Positions 27,715 to 36,473 of a DNA stretch of 64,000 nucleotides are shown here, one piece after another. Below the pieces are notes generated by a model, which saw only the letters and a list, made by a program, of their open reading frames with translations, was not told the origin of the DNA and did not search any database. Source of the stretch: Gemmata sp051859125 (GTDB lineage: Bacteria; Planctomycetota; Planctomycetia; Gemmatales; Gemmataceae); NCBI RefSeq assembly GCF_051859125.1, contig NZ_JBHYGG010000001.1:62001-126000 (forward strand). The letters run 5' to 3'. Each line of letters opens with the position of its first letter. Position 1 is the stretch's first letter. A program made the translations under genes and the position numbers.

Positions 27715-28461
27715 ATGGTGGGTACGGGGCTCCGGGCACTGGCCCGTGGCGTTGTGGAACTCGTGTTCCCGAACCGGTGCGGCGTGTGCGAGACCGATCG
27801 AGCCGACGGCACGGGCGGTGAGTTCCGGCACAACCTGTGCGCCGCCTGCCACCGGGCCGTCACAACCGACCCGCACCCGGCGTGTCCGTTCTGTGCGATG
27901 ACCGTGGGACCGCACACCGACACGAGTATCGGTTGTGCGGCGTGTCGCGGTTCTTCCTTCGGCTTCGACGCGGCCGTGCGGCTCGGCCCGTACGACGGGC
28001 GGTTGCGGGACGCGGTCCTGCGAATGAAGTCGATGGCGGGCGAGGGGCTCGCCGAGCAGATGGGCGGCGTCTTCTGGGAAGCGCAGCGCAGCAATCTGAG
28101 CAACCGGGGGTTCGACGTTGTCGTTCCGGTGCCGCTCCACTGGAGCCGGCGGTTCACGAGGGGGTACAACCAGGCCGAAGCGATCGGACGGGGGCTGGCG
28201 CTCGGGTTGGGCATAGCGTTTGCAAAGTCAGCGCTCGTGCGGGTCCGGAACACGCCCCAACGGGCACAACCGACCGCAACGGCACGCCGGGAGAATGTGA
28301 AGGGGGCGTTTCGCGTGAGGCGGGGCGCAAGCATCGCCGGGAAGGGTGTCCTGCTCGTGGACGACGTCATGACGACGGGCAGCACCGCGAGCGAGGCCGC
28401 GCGAACCTTAAAGTCCGCAGGGGCAGCGACCGTTGTGGTTGCCACCCTTGCCCGACGGTGA
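27715..28461 (+). CDS. comF: ComF family phosphoribosyltransferase-like protein
   Basis: 248 residues, start taken at ATG 27715 because the upstream in-frame sequence is not protein-like. Seen: two zinc-ribbon Cys pairs (CGVC/CAAC, then CPFC/CAAC) at the N-terminus, FDVVVPVPLHW, the helix RGYNQAEAIGRGLA and the PRPP loop VLLVDDVMTTGST. This is the classic ComF layout. In naturally competent bacteria ComF is needed for DNA uptake, passing the incoming strand into the cytoplasm; in others the role is unclear. No other competence gene lies nearby. Confidence 0.9.
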   Translation: MVGTGLRALARGVVELVFPNRCGVCETDRADGTGGEFRHNLCAACHRAVTTDPHPACPFCAMTVGPHTDTSIGCAACRGSSFGFDAAVRLGPYDGRLRDAVLRMKSMAGEGLAEQMGGVFWEAQRSNLSNRGFDVVVPVPLHWSRRFTRGYNQAEAIGRGLALGLGIAFAKSALVRVRNTPQRAQPTATARRENVKGAFRVRRGASIAGKGVLLVDDVMTTGSTASEAARTLKSAGAATVVVATLARR

Positions 28462-28578
28462 GGGTAGTGGGGACTGGTCCGGTCGTGCCTGACGGAACGG
28501 GACAGGGCCAAACGTTGTACAGGTGAACCGGGCGATTTGCTGATGTGGGGCGGTTGCGTCTGATACGAATGGGGTAAT

Positions 28579-28612
28579 GCCGGTGCGGCGTTCGGGGGAA
28601 CGAGGCACCGGC
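28579..28612 (+). promoter_or_regulatory. Leader hairpin before the DUF1573 gene
   Basis: GCCGGTGC/GCACCGGC (28579-28586 with 28605-28612) with an inner CGTTC/GAACG stem, 23 bases before the start codon. It is strong enough to form in RNA and could stabilise the message or affect initiation. Confidence 0.4.
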
Positions 28613-28635
28613 CGAGATACTGGGGGAACGTGGCG

Positions 28636-29625
28636 ATGAAACACCTTGTGCTTGCAATTATTGTCCTTGCCGCCGGGGCCGCACCGGCCCTGGCCGGACC
28701 CACCGACCTGTTCACCGAGAAGGTCGCGGACTTCGGCGTGTCCCCGAAGGGCACCGTCCTGGTCCACTACTTCCGGTTCACGAACAACACCCAGCAGACC
28801 CTGACGCTCGGCAACCCGCGGGTGTCGTGCGGGTGCACCGCCGCGTCCGTGAGCAAGGCGACCGTGGCCCCGGGCGAGACCGCCGCGGTCATCGCCCACA
28901 TGGACACCCGCCGCATCCCGGTCCCCAACGTCACCAAGTCGGTCCTCGTGTACGTCCCGTTCCTGTCCCCGACGCAGGAGGAAGTCGTTCTCCGCGTGCA
29001 GACCGTCACCCGCGACGACCTGATGATGTCGCCCGACGTGATCGCGTTCGGCAGCGTGAAGGCGGGCGCCGGTGCGAGGGCGTCCACGAAGGTCACGTTC
29101 ATGAGCGACCCGAACTGGAAGGTCACCGCGGCGACCAGCACCGGCGGGTTCGTGAAGGCCGAGTTCAAGGAAGAGGGCCGCAACGGGAGCATGGTGACCT
29201 ACGACGTGACCGCGGTCCTCGACCCGAACTGCCCGGCCGGGAACTGGGTCTCGGACATCCACCTGACGACCTCGAACGCCGCGGTCGGCAAGCTCCGCGT
29301 CCCGGTGACCGTCACCGTGGCGGCCCCGTCCGTCGCGGTCTCCCCGGAGACCGCCGCGTTCGGCAGCCTGCCCATGGGCGTCGAGACGGAGAAGAAGATC
29401 ACCCTCAAGAGCGGCAAGCCGTTCAAGATCCTGGAGGTCAAGGGGGCCGACGAGCAGCTCAAGGTCACCGTCGAGAAGACCGGGGCCAGCGAGGTCCACA
29501 CGATCGTCGTCGCGGCCAACCCGAAGGCGACCGGCGGGTTCACCCGGATGGTCGAGATCGTGACCGACGACAAGGACCAGCCGAAGCTCGTCATCCCGGT
29601 GACCGCGAAGGTCGTCGCGAAGTGA
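28636..29625 (+). CDS. Secreted DUF1573 protein
   Basis: 329 residues. ATG 28636 is chosen because GGGGG at 28622-28626 is well spaced from it; a GTG two codons upstream is possible. The signal peptide is LVLAIIVLAAGAAPALAG. The mature protein has DUF1573 (Ig-like, ASH/PapD-type) features: DFGVSPKGTVLVHYFRFTN with the CGC of SCGCTAASV, then two more Ig-like beta modules (DVIAFGSVKAG, TAAFGSLPMG). DUF1573 occurs widely in planctomycetes and bacteroidetes, and no enzyme activity is known. Probably an envelope protein. A good terminator follows. Confidence 0.88.
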   Translation: MKHLVLAIIVLAAGAAPALAGPTDLFTEKVADFGVSPKGTVLVHYFRFTNNTQQTLTLGNPRVSCGCTAASVSKATVAPGETAAVIAHMDTRRIPVPNVTKSVLVYVPFLSPTQEEVVLRVQTVTRDDLMMSPDVIAFGSVKAGAGARASTKVTFMSDPNWKVTAATSTGGFVKAEFKEEGRNGSMVTYDVTAVLDPNCPAGNWVSDIHLTTSNAAVGKLRVPVTVTVAAPSVAVSPETAAFGSLPMGVETEKKITLKSGKPFKILEVKGADEQLKVTVEKTGASEVHTIVVAANPKATGGFTRMVEIVTDDKDQPKLVIPVTAKVVAK

Positions 29626-29648
29626 CCCGGGGCCGCTGATCCCACTCC

Positions 29649-29683
29649 AAAGCCCGCCCGTTTCAACGGGTGGGCCTTTTCAT
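29649..29683 (+). terminator. Intrinsic terminator after the DUF1573 gene
   Basis: Stem GCCCGCCCG/CGGGTGGGC with a 5-base loop followed by CTTTTCATTT, 24 bases after the stop codon. It separates this gene from pyc. Confidence 0.85.
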
Positions 29684-29733
29684 TTCCATTCCGTATCACA
29701 CCGGCGATCCCCCCACTGAAGGCACGCCGACCC

Positions 29734-32700
29734 ATGCCGACCGAACCTCTCCCACGGTTCAAAAAGCTGCTCGTCGCCAACCGCAGCGAAATCGCCATCC
29801 GCGTGTTCCGCTCGGCCCACGAACTCGGCATCCGGACCGTCGCGATCTACTCGCACGAGGACCGGTTCGCGCTGCACCGGTTCAAGGCCGACGAGGCGTA
29901 CCGCGTCGGCAACCCGGGCGAGCCGATCCGGGCCTACCTCGACGTGCCCGGGATCGTCGCGCTGGCGAAGTCGGTGGGCGTCGACGCGATCCACCCGGGC
30001 TACGGGTTCCTCTCCGAGAACGCGACGTTCGCACGCGCCTGTGCGGAGGCCGGCATCCAGTTCGTCGGCCCGCGGCCGGAGGTGCTGGAGCAACTCGGCG
30101 ACAAGGTGACGGCACGCGCCATCGCCCAGAAGGCGAACGTGCCCGTGCTCTCCGGCGGCGACCGCCCCGTCGCGTCGATCGACGACGCCAGGGACCTCGC
30201 CGCGCGGCTCGGCTACCCGGTCATCATCAAGGCGTCGATGGGCGGCGGCGGCCGCGGGATGCGGGTCGTCCACGCGGCCGACAAGCTCGAGGAGAGCATC
30301 GACTCGGCCCGCCGCGAGGCCGGCACCGCGTTCGGCGTATCGGACGTGTTCCTGGAGAAGTTCGTCCAGCGGGCCAAGCACATCGAGGTGCAGCTCATCG
30401 GGGACCGGCACGGCGGGCTCGTCCACCTGTTCGAGCGGGACTGCTCGATCCAGCGGCGGCACCAGAAGGTCGTGGAACTCGCCCCGGCCCCGAACCTCCC
30501 CGACGACGTGCGCCGGGGCATCCTCGACGCGGCCCTGAGCGTCGGCCGCGCGTGCGGGATCGACAACGCCAGCACCGTCGAGTTCCTGTACGACACCGAC
30601 GCGAAGCGGTTCTACTTCATCGAGGTGAACCCGCGGATCCAGGTCGAGCACACGGTGACGGAGCAGATCACCGGGTTCGACATCGTCCGCTCGCAGATCA
30701 TGATCGCCGGGGGCTACCGCCTCGACGACCCGGACGTCGGCCTCCGGCAGTCCGACATCACGGCCCGCGGGTTCTCGATCCAGTGCCGCGTGACCACCGA
30801 GGACCCGGCGAACGGGTTCGTCCCCGACTACGGGCGGCTCAGCGCGTACCGGTCGAGCGGCGGCCCCGGCATCCGCCTCGACGCCGGCACCGCGAACCCC
30901 GGCGCGGTCATTACCCCCTTCTACGACTCGCTGCTCGTGAAGGTCAGCGCGTCGGGGCTGCGGTTCGAGGACGCGGCCCGGCGGATGGAGCGGTGCCTGC
31001 AAGAGTTCCGCGTCCGCGGCGTGAAGACGAACATCCCGTTCCTGCTGAACCTCATCAAGCACCCGCAGTTCCTGGCCGGCGACGTCACCACCCGGTTCCT
31101 CGACGAGACCCCGCAACTGTTCCAGTTCCAGGGCCGCCGCGACCGGGCCAGCAAGCTCCTCGCGTACATCGCCGACGTGGTCGTTAACGGGCACCCGGAG
31201 ATCCGCGGGGGGGACAAGGAGACAAGGAGACAAGGAGACAGGACCGCTCGGATCGCCGCGGTCCCCGCAGTTCCCCACTCCTCGACGCCCCCGGCGGCGA
31301 AGCCGCGGGGCACCCGCGACACGTTCAAGGAACTCGGCGCGACCAGGTTCGCCGGCTGGGTCCGCGAGCAGAAGCGGCTGCTCATCACCGACACGACGAT
31401 GCGCGACGCGCACCAGTCGCTGTTCGCGACGCGGATGCGGACGGCCGACATGCTCGCGATCGCGGACCGGTACGCGACCCACCACGCCGACCTGTTCTCC
31501 CTCGAAATGTGGGGCGGGGCGACGTTCGACACCGCCATGCGGTTCCTCAAGGAGTCGCCGTGGGACCGGCTCGCGAAGCTCCGCGAGCGCGTGCCGAACG
31601 TGCTGTTCCAGATGCTGGTGCGGGCCGCCAGCGCCGTCGGGTACACGAACTACCCGGACAACGTCGTGTACGAGTTCGTGCGGCTCTCGGCCGAGGCCGG
31701 CATGGACGTCTTCCGCATCTTCGACGCGAACAACTGGCTCCCGAACATCCGCCTCGGCATCGACGCCGTGCTGAAGACGAGCGCCATCTGCGAGGCCGCG
31801 ATCTGCTACACCGGCGACATCCTCGACCCGAAGCGCGACAAGTACACGCTAACGTACTTCGTGAACCTCGCGAAGGAGCTGGAGCGGGCCGGCACGCACT
31901 TCCTCGCGATCAAGGACATGGCCGGGCTCCTGAAGCCGCTCGCCGCGAGGAAGCTCGTCAAGACGCTCCGCGAGGAGGTCGGCGTGCCGATCCACTTCCA
32001 CACGCACGACAGCGCCGGCGGGCAACTCGCGTCGTACCTCATGGCGGCCGAGGAGGGGGTGAACATCGTGGACTGCGCGTTCGCGCCGCTCGCCGGCGTG
32101 ACGGCCCAGCCGAGCCTCAACGCGCTCGCCGAGGCGCTGCGGTTCTCCGACCGCGACACCGGCCTCGCCTTCGACGCGCTCCAGGGCACCGCCAACTACT
32201 GGGACGGCGTGCGGAAGTACTACGCCCCGTTCGAGACGGGGCAGCTCGCCAGTTCGGCCGAGGTGTACCTGCACGAGATGCCCGGCGGCCAGTACGCGAA
32301 CCTGTACCAGCAGGCGCAGTCGCTCGGCGTCGGCGACCGGTGGCCGGAAGTGGGCCGGATGTACGCCGCGGTCAACAAGCTGTTCGGCGACATCGTGAAG
32401 GTGACGCCCACGTCGAAGGTCGTCGGCGACATGACGCTGTTCATGATCGCCAACAACCTGACGCCGGAGCAGGTGCTCGACCCGAAGCGCGAGATCGCGT
32501 TCCCCGAGTCGGTAGTCGAGTTCTTCGAGGGCAAGCTCGGCCAGCCCCCGGGCGGGTTCCCCCCGGCGCTCCAGGCGAAGATCCTCCGCGGCCGCACGCC
32601 GCTCACCGACCGCCCCGGTGCGACGCTCCCGCCCGCCGACTTCGGCAAGGCGCGTGCCGACCTCGAAGCGAAGCTCGGCCGCCCGGTGAGCGAGCAGGAG

Positions 32701-33222
32701 GTGAACTCGTACCTGCTGTACCCGAAGGTGTTCGTCGAGTTCGCCGAGGCGCAGGCCAAGTTCTCCGACCTGAGCGTGCTGCCGACGCCGGTGTTCTTCT
32801 ACGGGATGCAACCGGGCGAGGAGGTGAGCCTCGACATCGAGCCCGGGAAGACGCTCATCATCAAGTTCCTCACGGTGGGCGAGGCCCAGCCCGACGGCCG
32901 GCGGGTCGTGTACTTCGAGTTGAACGGCCAGCCCCGCGAGGTGTTCGTCACCGACCGCTCGCTCGACGCGACGGCGGTGAAGGCGCGGCCGAAGGCCGAG
33001 AGCGGGAACGCGAAGCACGTCGCCGCGCCGATGCCCGGGTCGATCGTGGGGGTGTCGGTGGCGGCCGGCGACGAGGTGACCGCGGGGCAGAAGCTCCTCG
33101 CGCTCGAAGCGATGAAGATGGAGACGACGCTGTACGCCGAGCGGGCCGGGAAGGTCGCCGAGGTGCTCGTGCGCCCCGGCACGCAGGTCGAGGGCGGCGA
33201 CCTCGTGATCCGGCTCGAGTGA
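29734..33222 (+). CDS. pyc: Pyruvate carboxylase
   Basis: 1162 residues, the usual length. It makes oxaloacetate from pyruvate, bicarbonate and ATP with a biotin carrier. Domain order seen: biotin carboxylase (residues 1-480; ANRSEIAIRVFRSA, MGGGGRGMR, EVNPRIQVEHTVTE), carboxyltransferase (about 545-830; TDTTMRDAHQS, FEMWGGATFD-like SLEMWGGATFD, DMAGLLKP, HTHDSAGG), the conserved C-terminal linker domain, and biotinyl domain with AMKM near residue 1128. Odd: at about residues 489-515 the linker carries a low-complexity insertion encoded by an 8-bp tandem repeat. It is preceded by a terminator, so it has its own promoter. Confidence 0.96.
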   Translation: MPTEPLPRFKKLLVANRSEIAIRVFRSAHELGIRTVAIYSHEDRFALHRFKADEAYRVGNPGEPIRAYLDVPGIVALAKSVGVDAIHPGYGFLSENATFARACAEAGIQFVGPRPEVLEQLGDKVTARAIAQKANVPVLSGGDRPVASIDDARDLAARLGYPVIIKASMGGGGRGMRVVHAADKLEESIDSARREAGTAFGVSDVFLEKFVQRAKHIEVQLIGDRHGGLVHLFERDCSIQRRHQKVVELAPAPNLPDDVRRGILDAALSVGRACGIDNASTVEFLYDTDAKRFYFIEVNPRIQVEHTVTEQITGFDIVRSQIMIAGGYRLDDPDVGLRQSDITARGFSIQCRVTTEDPANGFVPDYGRLSAYRSSGGPGIRLDAGTANPGAVITPFYDSLLVKVSASGLRFEDAARRMERCLQEFRVRGVKTNIPFLLNLIKHPQFLAGDVTTRFLDETPQLFQFQGRRDRASKLLAYIADVVVNGHPEIRGGDKETRRQGDRTARIAAVPAVPHSSTPPAAKPRGTRDTFKELGATRFAGWVREQKRLLITDTTMRDAHQSLFATRMRTADMLAIADRYATHHADLFSLEMWGGATFDTAMRFLKESPWDRLAKLRERVPNVLFQMLVRAASAVGYTNYPDNVVYEFVRLSAEAGMDVFRIFDANNWLPNIRLGIDAVLKTSAICEAAICYTGDILDPKRDKYTLTYFVNLAKELERAGTHFLAIKDMAGLLKPLAARKLVKTLREEVGVPIHFHTHDSAGGQLASYLMAAEEGVNIVDCAFAPLAGVTAQPSLNALAEALRFSDRDTGLAFDALQGTANYWDGVRKYYAPFETGQLASSAEVYLHEMPGGQYANLYQQAQSLGVGDRWPEVGRMYAAVNKLFGDIVKVTPTSKVVGDMTLFMIANNLTPEQVLDPKREIAFPESVVEFFEGKLGQPPGGFPPALQAKILRGRTPLTDRPGATLPPADFGKARADLEAKLGRPVSEQEVNSYLLYPKVFVEFAEAQAKFSDLSVLPTPVFFYGMQPGEEVSLDIEPGKTLIIKFLTVGEAQPDGRRVVYFELNGQPREVFVTDRSLDATAVKARPKAESGNAKHVAAPMPGSIVGVSVAAGDEVTAGQKLLALEAMKMETTLYAERAGKVAEVLVRPGTQVEGGDLVIRLE
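31213..31243 (+). repeat. 8-bp tandem repeat GACAAGGA inside pyc
   Basis: Three exact GACAAGGA units (31213-31236) and a shortened fourth (31237-31243) encode KETRRQGD-like residues in the linker between the carboxylase and carboxyltransferase domains. The frame is kept. Confidence 0.85.
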
Positions 33223-33242
33223 CCGGGACCGGTCGAGCGTTA

Positions 33243-33270
33243 CGAGCCACGGGTTCAACCCCGTGGCTCG
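33243..33270. terminator. Short foldback between convergent genes
   Basis: CGAGCCACGGG/CCCGTGGCTCG, an 11-bp perfect stem with a 6-base loop, lies 20 bases after the pyc stop and 14 bases beyond the stop of the minus-strand gene. It has no U-tract but is placed as a bidirectional terminator. Confidence 0.55.
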
Positions 33271-33283
33271 GCAACAGCGAGTC

Positions 33284-36040
33284 TCACGGCTTGGGGACGG
33301 GCCTCAGAATCTTCAAGAAGTTCTCGGGCACGACCGCCATCTTCCCCGGCTCGAACCCGGCCGACTTGAACGGGTTCGCACCCGCCGCTCCGGCCTGGAC
33401 CAGCCCCACTGCGACGCCCCCGACGAAGCCCGTCGCCAGTCCCGGCCCGCGAACCGCGGGGCCGGCGACCGCCACCGATTCCGGGCCGAACAGGTCCGGC
33501 TTGCCGCGGAGCGCCAGCCCCGGGCCGCCACCGTACAGCTCGCCCTTGACCGGCACGCCAATCGTCGTCGCGCCCAGCGAGTCGCCGGGGATGCCGACCC
33601 CGGCCTCGGGCGAGACGTAGGACCGGAACACGGCCCGCCCCTCGCCCGGCTTCGCGGAGAGCGTTTCGACGACGATCCGCGGGTTCACCTCGACGCTCCG
33701 CTTGAGCCCCGGCAGGAGGGCCTCGGGCTCGTACCCCTTGGCCACGACCAGCGCGTACCGGCCGGGCTCCTTGACCGTGAACTCCATGATCTGCTCGAAG
33801 ACCACGTAGGTTCGGGTGAACAGGAGCGGGTACGGGCCGCCCGCCGAGCGCGCCTCCTCGGCCATCTCGTCGCTCGGGAGCTTCTCGCCCCTGGGGTCGA
33901 GTTGCCGGAACATCCGCAGCACGACCGGGTACGCCGGCCGGTCCACGCCCGGGAAGTTCGGGTCGGTCGGCTCGCGCCACTGCATCGTGACGCGGACCCT
34001 GGCCCCGGCCGGGAGGTCCGCGGCGGTCTCGCCGGTCGGCCCCTCGAAGCCGAGGAAGTTCATGTCGGCTGACCAGTTCATGGGCGGCAGCGGCTGCGCC
34101 GCCGGGGCGAACTCCATCGAGGCGTCGCTGTTCAGGTCCAGGAACGGGCCGCCCCACACGGTCCCGCCGGCGGCGCTCGCGGCCTGCACCCACACGATCG
34201 GCGGCAGGGGAGCGGCCCGCGGGTCGCCGGCGCGCCTCGCGATCTGCGGCGGCAGCGGAACCGCCATCTGCTCGAGCTCCCGGCTCAACTGGCTCAGCGC
34301 GTCGAGCGGGTACCCGCTCTCCCACTCCAGCGTGTTGACGATCACCCGCGTCCCGAGCAGCGCCGACAGGACGTTCTTCTGGAGCGCGTTGAACCGGTCG
34401 ATCCGCTGCGTGAGCCGCACCTGGTCGGCGAGGACGGCGTCGAGCGCCGCCTTGGCCCGCACCCGGCGGGCCCTGGTCGGCTCGTCGTCGGCGAGGTCGT
34501 CGAACGCGAGCCGGTACTCGTTCAGAACGAGTTCCTTGCGGCGGGTCAACTCGACCGTCTTGTTCGAGATGTCCGCGAGCCGCGAGCGGAGCGCGTCGGA
34601 GTACGTCGCCTCCTTCCGGATGACCTTCAGGACGCCGAACAACTGGAAGATCGCGCCCGGGTCGATCCGCACCAGCACGAGTTCGGCGTCCGGCGCGGCC
34701 ACGGCCAGCGCGACCGCGGCCGCGGTTCCCATTCCGGCCCGGTTCGGGTCCGCCGGCGAGGGCAGGATCTCGGGGTTCAGCTCGGCCGTCAGGTCGAGGA
34801 CGCGGGTCTTCTTGGGGAGCCCGGTGCCGATGAGCTTCTCGGCCCCGGTGAAGTCCGACCCGACGACGACCACCTTGACCCCGCCGCCGGTGTACCCGAG
34901 CCGGTGCAGCCCCGCGACCCCGGACGCCTTCACGACGTCGGCGGCGCTCGCGGGCCTGCCGCCCGCAACGATCGGGGTGCTGGTCTCGCTCGCCTGCCGC
35001 GGGAGCCGCACCGAGAGCACGTCGGCCTCTTGTGCGAACCGCTCGACGTCGGCCGGCCGGTCGAACCGGATGCTGGCGAGGTTGCCCGCGGCCCCGTCGA
35101 GCGCGGCCCCCTCGGTCAGGAGCGGCAACCCGTCCGTGCCCTTTAGCTGGTTGCCGTCGGCGTCGCGCTTCACGGTCGGCGAGTACGCGCTCGCGAGCCG
35201 CCCCCGGAGCTGATCGAGCCGGTCGTCCACCGGCTCCGCGAACAGCACGATGACGCGGGTCGGGGTCTCCTTCAGTGCGGCATCGGCGAGGGCCGCCCGC
35301 AGGTCCGGGGTCATCTTGGCCCGTCCCGGCGGGGCGACCTCGGGCGCGAAAGGCGGCGGCAACTCCGCGGCCGGCATCACCTCGACCCACCGGACCGGGA
35401 GCCGGTCCGCGAACGGGCGCGGGAGCCGGTCCGGGGGCGTGTCGGTCACGAACCACCCGGCCGGCTCGGTCCGCAGGTCCTTGATGAGCCGGTCGAGGTA
35501 CTTGAGCGGGATCGTGCCCTTGAGCTGCTTGTACCCCCGGGTGTCGTAGCCAAGTGCCTCGCGGAACCCGAGCTTTTCCAGTTGTTGGAGCACCTGGAGG
35601 TGCAGCACTTGCTGGACCGTCGGGATCAGGTCGCCGCGGAGGATCACTCGCACGGGCACGCCCTTGTTCCGGTCCTCGGGGTACGCGTACCCGGCCGGCG
35701 CGAAGAGGATCTGCTGGACGCGCGGGTCGTCGAGGAGCGACAGCACTTTGGCCGACGCGATGGTGCCGGTGAGCCGCTCCGCGTTCGGGTCGAGGACGTC
35801 GAGCTCGCGGTCCGGGTCGTCCTTCCGGGCGTCCTCGAACCCCAGGGCCGCGAGGTGCTTCTCCATCCCGCGGAACTGGCGCACCCGCTCGTCGCGGTCG
35901 GCCCGGATGCGGTACCGGATCTGGACGTCCAGCTTCTCCGGCCGCGGCGGCTCCTGGACCCGCGGCGCGTCGGCCGCCTGCGACCAGACGGGGCCGAGGG
36001 CGGCGGCCAGGAGTGCGGCGGCGAGGCGGGTGTGCGTCAT
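33284..36040 (-). CDS. Secreted subtilase-fold protein lacking catalytic residues
   Basis: 918 residues with a signal peptide (LAAALLAAALGPVWSQA). Residues 1-350 are alpha/beta repeats of unknown type with KLGFREALGY and LDRLIKDLR. Residues 380-460 and 840-880 follow the S8 subtilisin pattern: YTGGGVKVVVVGSDFTG, where the catalytic Asp position of the V-I-D-T motif is Gly; GMGTAAAVALAV, where the His of the HGT motif is Met; and KPDLFGPES followed by GPGLATGFVGGVA, where the Ser of GTSxA is not kept. Between them lies a helical insertion (about 480-560). All three catalytic residues seem lost, so a binding rather than proteolytic role is inferred. The fold assignment is by pattern only. Confidence 0.75.
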   Translation of the reverse strand: MTHTRLAAALLAAALGPVWSQAADAPRVQEPPRPEKLDVQIRYRIRADRDERVRQFRGMEKHLAALGFEDARKDDPDRELDVLDPNAERLTGTIASAKVLSLLDDPRVQQILFAPAGYAYPEDRNKGVPVRVILRGDLIPTVQQVLHLQVLQQLEKLGFREALGYDTRGYKQLKGTIPLKYLDRLIKDLRTEPAGWFVTDTPPDRLPRPFADRLPVRWVEVMPAAELPPPFAPEVAPPGRAKMTPDLRAALADAALKETPTRVIVLFAEPVDDRLDQLRGRLASAYSPTVKRDADGNQLKGTDGLPLLTEGAALDGAAGNLASIRFDRPADVERFAQEADVLSVRLPRQASETSTPIVAGGRPASAADVVKASGVAGLHRLGYTGGGVKVVVVGSDFTGAEKLIGTGLPKKTRVLDLTAELNPEILPSPADPNRAGMGTAAAVALAVAAPDAELVLVRIDPGAIFQLFGVLKVIRKEATYSDALRSRLADISNKTVELTRRKELVLNEYRLAFDDLADDEPTRARRVRAKAALDAVLADQVRLTQRIDRFNALQKNVLSALLGTRVIVNTLEWESGYPLDALSQLSRELEQMAVPLPPQIARRAGDPRAAPLPPIVWVQAASAAGGTVWGGPFLDLNSDASMEFAPAAQPLPPMNWSADMNFLGFEGPTGETAADLPAGARVRVTMQWREPTDPNFPGVDRPAYPVVLRMFRQLDPRGEKLPSDEMAEEARSAGGPYPLLFTRTYVVFEQIMEFTVKEPGRYALVVAKGYEPEALLPGLKRSVEVNPRIVVETLSAKPGEGRAVFRSYVSPEAGVGIPGDSLGATTIGVPVKGELYGGGPGLALRGKPDLFGPESVAVAGPAVRGPGLATGFVGGVAVGLVQAGAAGANPFKSAGFEPGKMAVVPENFLKILRPVPKP

Positions 36041-36438
36041 GGGTGCGTCCGTGGACAGGCGCGGCTCGTCTCTTCATCGTCGCGCCGCGGCGCGGACTTT
36101 CCAAGTCGGGCGCGGGAAATATGTGCCGGCGGTCGGCGAGGGGCGGGTGGCGCGACCGGTGCCAAGAAGTGCGGTGGGACCGGTCGCAGCAGAAGGGTTA
36201 CCGGCGCGTCCGGGGTCGCCGCAGTGGCTTCTCAGTTCATCGGCGCGACCGCGCCACCCCTCGCCGATGAACTCACACTTTCGCCGAATCAACCACATTC
36301 AGGCGGACAAATTTGTATTAGAATTCACAGCGCGTTACGGCGTAACGAGTTGCGTGAGGCGGTTCTTGCCTCGCGAAACCGCCGGAGTCCAGACAAATTG
36401 ACGTGAGAATGACGTCCGTAACGCGATCGGATGTGGTC
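36041..36438. other. Intergenic stretch with long-range inverted segments
   Basis: It holds the promoter side of the minus gene starting at 36040. TCGGCGAGGGG..GGTGGCGCG (36133-36155) faces CGCGCCACCCCTCGCCGA (about 36250-36267), and an inner perfect 9-bp stem GCGACCGGT/ACCGGTCGC lies at about 36152-36187. The last 150 bases are AT-richer. No ORF is credible here. Confidence 0.5.
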
Positions 36439-36465
36439 CGCCCGGACCGCATTGCCGTCCGGGCG
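36439..36465 (-). terminator. Terminator-like hairpin after the M16 gene
   Basis: CGCCCGGAC/GTCCGGGCG, a 9-bp perfect stem with a 9-base loop, 9 bases beyond the stop of the minus-strand gene at 36474. There is no U-tract, so function is uncertain. Confidence 0.4.
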
Positions 36466-36473
36466 AGTCGGAA

